NCBI RefSeq assembly: GCF_039614845.1
Contig: NZ_JBDIML010000002.1
Location: forward strand, 186,001 to 250,000
DNA: 64,000 nucleotides
Origin: Ornithinibacillus xuwenensis
GTDB taxonomy: Bacteria; Bacillota; Bacilli; Bacillales; Amphibacillaceae
Direction of reading: 5' to 3'
Part shown: piece by piece, positions 62,098-64,000 of the stretch
How the letters are laid out: every line of letters begins with the position of its first letter
Numbering within the stretch: the stretch's first letter is position 1
Translations under genes and position numbers: made by a program
The notes under the pieces: generated by a model
Databases searched by the model: none
What the model was told of the DNA's origin: nothing
The model's input: the letters and a program-made list of their open reading frames with translations, nothing else

Positions 62098-63672
62098 TTA
62101 TTCCTTTTCTAACTCCACAAGCTTTTCCGTAATTTTTTCTTTTTCTTGTTCTGCAATATCACTTGGTATCACATCATTTTTAAGTAATAAATCAATGGAC
62201 TCATGCTGCGCATAGAGTGAATATTTTTGTAGCACTACCTGCTGCTCTTGTTTTAACTCTGGATGATTCTGTAATAACCGGTCCATTTCCTCATGCAATT
62301 CATTCAATCGTTGCTCATATTCCACTACCAATTCGCTGGATACAGCATCTGTAATAAATAATCTCTTTTTCATTTTATTAATTTCTGCTATTGCTGTTTC
62401 ATATTGATGCCCTCGAGCAATCATAGCTCGGTACTCTTTGTAACTCTCTTCTTGTTTTGTAACACCAAGCCAGTTAAGTAGCTGCTTAATGCTGAGCCCT
62501 TGAATTACGAGTGAGAATAAGACAACGCTAAATGCAACAATTAAGATATCCTCTCGTCCTTCAAAATCTCGAGGTAAGCTAAGTACAAGTGCGATAGATA
62601 GGGATCCTTTTAGACCACCCCAGTTGAAAATATGCTTCCAGGCTGTCGGAATATTTTTGATTGCAAAGAGACTTGTATAAACCGCTAGGCTTCTTGCTAT
62701 CAGAACAATGATTATCGCAAGAAAAATTAATCCCCATTTATCAGTTACATTGATTCGCGTAATTTCTAATCCGACCATTAAGAATACAAGTGAATTCGCT
62801 AGTAATGCCGTAACATCCCAGAAATTATTAATGTTTAATTTGGTTGTAGGACTCATCCCGATTTTTCCACCATAATTACCGAAGACAAGTGCTGCTACAA
62901 CTACAGCAATTACGCCTGAAGCATGAAAGCTCTCTGCTAATAAAAATGAACCATAAAATAAAATAATACTGAAGATGATTTCTAGTGGATAATCGTCGAA
63001 ATACTTCGTTAGCTGGGAAAACCCATATCCAAGAGCACCTCCAATTAATAGTCCAAGTGAAATCACCTTAAAGAATTCCCATACACCTAGGCCGACTCCT
63101 TCAAAGCCGAGCTCCATATAGGTAACTAAAGAGAAAGCGGATATTTTAAACAGAACAACAGCTAACCCATCGTTGAATAGACTTTCTCCTTCAATAATCG
63201 TTGCAAGTCGTTTATTTACCCCAAGCCCTTTAAAAATGGAAAGTACACTAACAGGATCAGTAGCACTCATGATTGCAGCAAATACAAAAGCTGCCGGTAT
63301 TGAAAAGTCTAATAACCAAATGGATAAAAACCCAATAATAAGAAAAGAAAGAAACGTACCTCCAAATGCCAGTGCCATAATAGGTGTTTTATTTTCATTT
63401 AAATGTGAAAACGGAAGCTTGAGAGCAGCCTCTCCTAATAGTGCCGGTAAAAATAAGGTTATGATGACAAAGTTGAATATTTCCCCTTCTGTAATAAAGT
63501 CTATGAGGGGCTCTAGTATTGAAATATTCGCAAGTCCAATAATCGCACCGACGATGACGAGTGCTATTGGATAGGGCCGATCAAATTTCTTGGCAATGGC
63601 CGTAATCCCCGCTGCAATCATAATTAAGATTAGCCCAAGCTCAAAAATATGATGTAAGTCTAATTCGTGCAT
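62098..63672 (-). CDS. Na+/H+ antiporter, CPA1 family (NhaP-type)
   Basis: A 524-residue protein: 12-13 helices (1-400) with the ion-binding ATDPVSVLSIFK and NDGLAVVLF, then a cytoplasmic helical tail of about 130 residues ending EKEKITEKLVELEKE. Exchanges Na+ (or K+) for H+, for pH and salt homeostasis. The cytoplasmic tail may regulate activity. The start is ATG with GGATGGAA upstream. Confidence 0.92.
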   Translation of the reverse strand: MHELDLHHIFELGLILIMIAAGITAIAKKFDRPYPIALVIVGAIIGLANISILEPLIDFITEGEIFNFVIITLFLPALLGEAALKLPFSHLNENKTPIMALAFGGTFLSFLIIGFLSIWLLDFSIPAAFVFAAIMSATDPVSVLSIFKGLGVNKRLATIIEGESLFNDGLAVVLFKISAFSLVTYMELGFEGVGLGVWEFFKVISLGLLIGGALGYGFSQLTKYFDDYPLEIIFSIILFYGSFLLAESFHASGVIAVVVAALVFGNYGGKIGMSPTTKLNINNFWDVTALLANSLVFLMVGLEITRINVTDKWGLIFLAIIIVLIARSLAVYTSLFAIKNIPTAWKHIFNWGGLKGSLSIALVLSLPRDFEGREDILIVAFSVVLFSLVIQGLSIKQLLNWLGVTKQEESYKEYRAMIARGHQYETAIAEINKMKKRLFITDAVSSELVVEYEQRLNELHEEMDRLLQNHPELKQEQQVVLQKYSLYAQHESIDLLLKNDVIPSDIAEQEKEKITEKLVELEKE

Positions 63673-63823
63673 GATTCCATCCTTTCAATTGCCAGTATTT
63701 TCATTTAGTTTACCGTTAACCTACTATATATTCAACACAGGATCGGGGGCTGCGCACACATTTTCTAAAGGACAGGCACTATAAATGGATTATTCTTCTG
63801 AAAGCTATTTTTACCATCGATAT

Positions 63824-64000
63824 TTACGACTTATCATTTTTTCCATTCTCATCGAGGCTCTCCTGCAGGTACCGCTTATCCTTCATAAATATAGTCCAAA
63901 AGTAGAAAAAACCAGGAAACAGAATGGCAAAACCGACAATATAAGTTGTAAATACGGCTCGAAAGGAATTAGGGTCTGTAAAAGCAGAATGGATGGTAAT
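63824..64000 (-). CDS. cydB: Cytochrome bd ubiquinol/menaquinol oxidase subunit II, C-terminal part (continues past window)
   Basis: The minus-strand frame is open to the window edge. The 58 visible residues include HSAFTDPNSFRAVFTTYIVG, a membrane helix, then FWTIFMKDKRYLQES and a polar tail. This matches the end of Bacillus-type CydB/YthB subunits. Subunit II pairs with CydA in the high-affinity oxidase. The 5' part lies outside the window. Confidence 0.78.
   Translation of the reverse strand: MTIHSAFTDPNSFRAVFTTYIVGFAILFPGFFYFWTIFMKDKRYLQESLDENGKNDKS

Noticed and set aside
1..64000. CRISPR arrays, tRNA or rRNA genes
   Set aside because: No regularly spaced direct repeats of CRISPR type, cloverleaf-like sequences or rRNA segments were found on reading.

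Overview
The window is AT-rich chromosomal DNA from a low-GC Gram-positive rod. The protein families point to the Bacillaceae, probably a soil or salt-tolerant genus near Oceanobacillus, Virgibacillus or Gracilibacillus. The evidence is the strong AGGAGG ribosome sites, frequent TTG/GTG starts, LysM-Gmad2 and DUF3888 proteins, a NagP/NagR-type N-acetylglucosamine system and a Bacillus-type cytochrome bd subunit. The genus is an inference. I saw no rRNA, tRNA or CRISPR array.

Layout. 1-2.9 kb: end of an ECF vitamin/metal transporter operon (EcfT, fused EcfA, S component). 3.2-11.0 kb: a polymorphic-toxin island. One complete toxin with a pre-toxin TG domain and an AHH nuclease tip overlaps its Imm11-type immunity gene. 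It is followed by three promoterless toxin-tip/immunity cassettes: TNT NADase, a short AHH tip with an ankyrin protein, and an unassigned tip with an Imm22-like protein. Two of these carry a near-identical ~410-bp copy of the end of the expressed pre-toxin region, so homologous recombination could swap tips. Scars of a serine-integrase element and a duplicated spacer lie inside the island. 11.3-18.8 kb: amino-sugar use (PTS EIIA, SIS protein, EIICB, NagR, NagA, NagB, then an asparaginase and CutC), with two identical NagR-type boxes and a cre-like site. 19-28.8 kb: penicillin-acylase-family enzyme, a drug-efflux MFS with divergent TetR, an EF-G-binding FusB-like protein, an MFS with divergent Crp/Fnr regulator, and a LysM-Gmad2 protein.

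28.9-36.4 kb: an accessory array of small, mostly minus-strand genes (DUF3888, secreted orphans, P-loop kinase, YdcF, serine hydrolase). Related 70-185 bp intergenic elements separate them; each has a CTAACGGGG-type box near both ends and usually a hairpin between. 36.7-49.7 kb: chemoreceptor, AdaA/AlkA/Ogt alkylation repair operon, double GNAT, anchored orphans, Mqo, LysM-amidase, diguanylate cyclase, aldo/keto reductase. 49.8-54.8 kb: phosphotransferase, then a DUF4178-PspA-DUF4247-DUF350-polyamine aminopropyltransferase operon that looks like a membrane-stress module. 54.8-64 kb: SDR/TetR pair, MFS-AKR/HxlR pair, membrane orphan, second chemoreceptor sharing a 17-bp upstream motif with the first, a CPA1 Na+/H+ antiporter, and the 3' end of a cytochrome bd subunit II gene.

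The most notable systems are the toxin cassette array, the repeat-punctuated accessory array and the PspA/polyamine operon.
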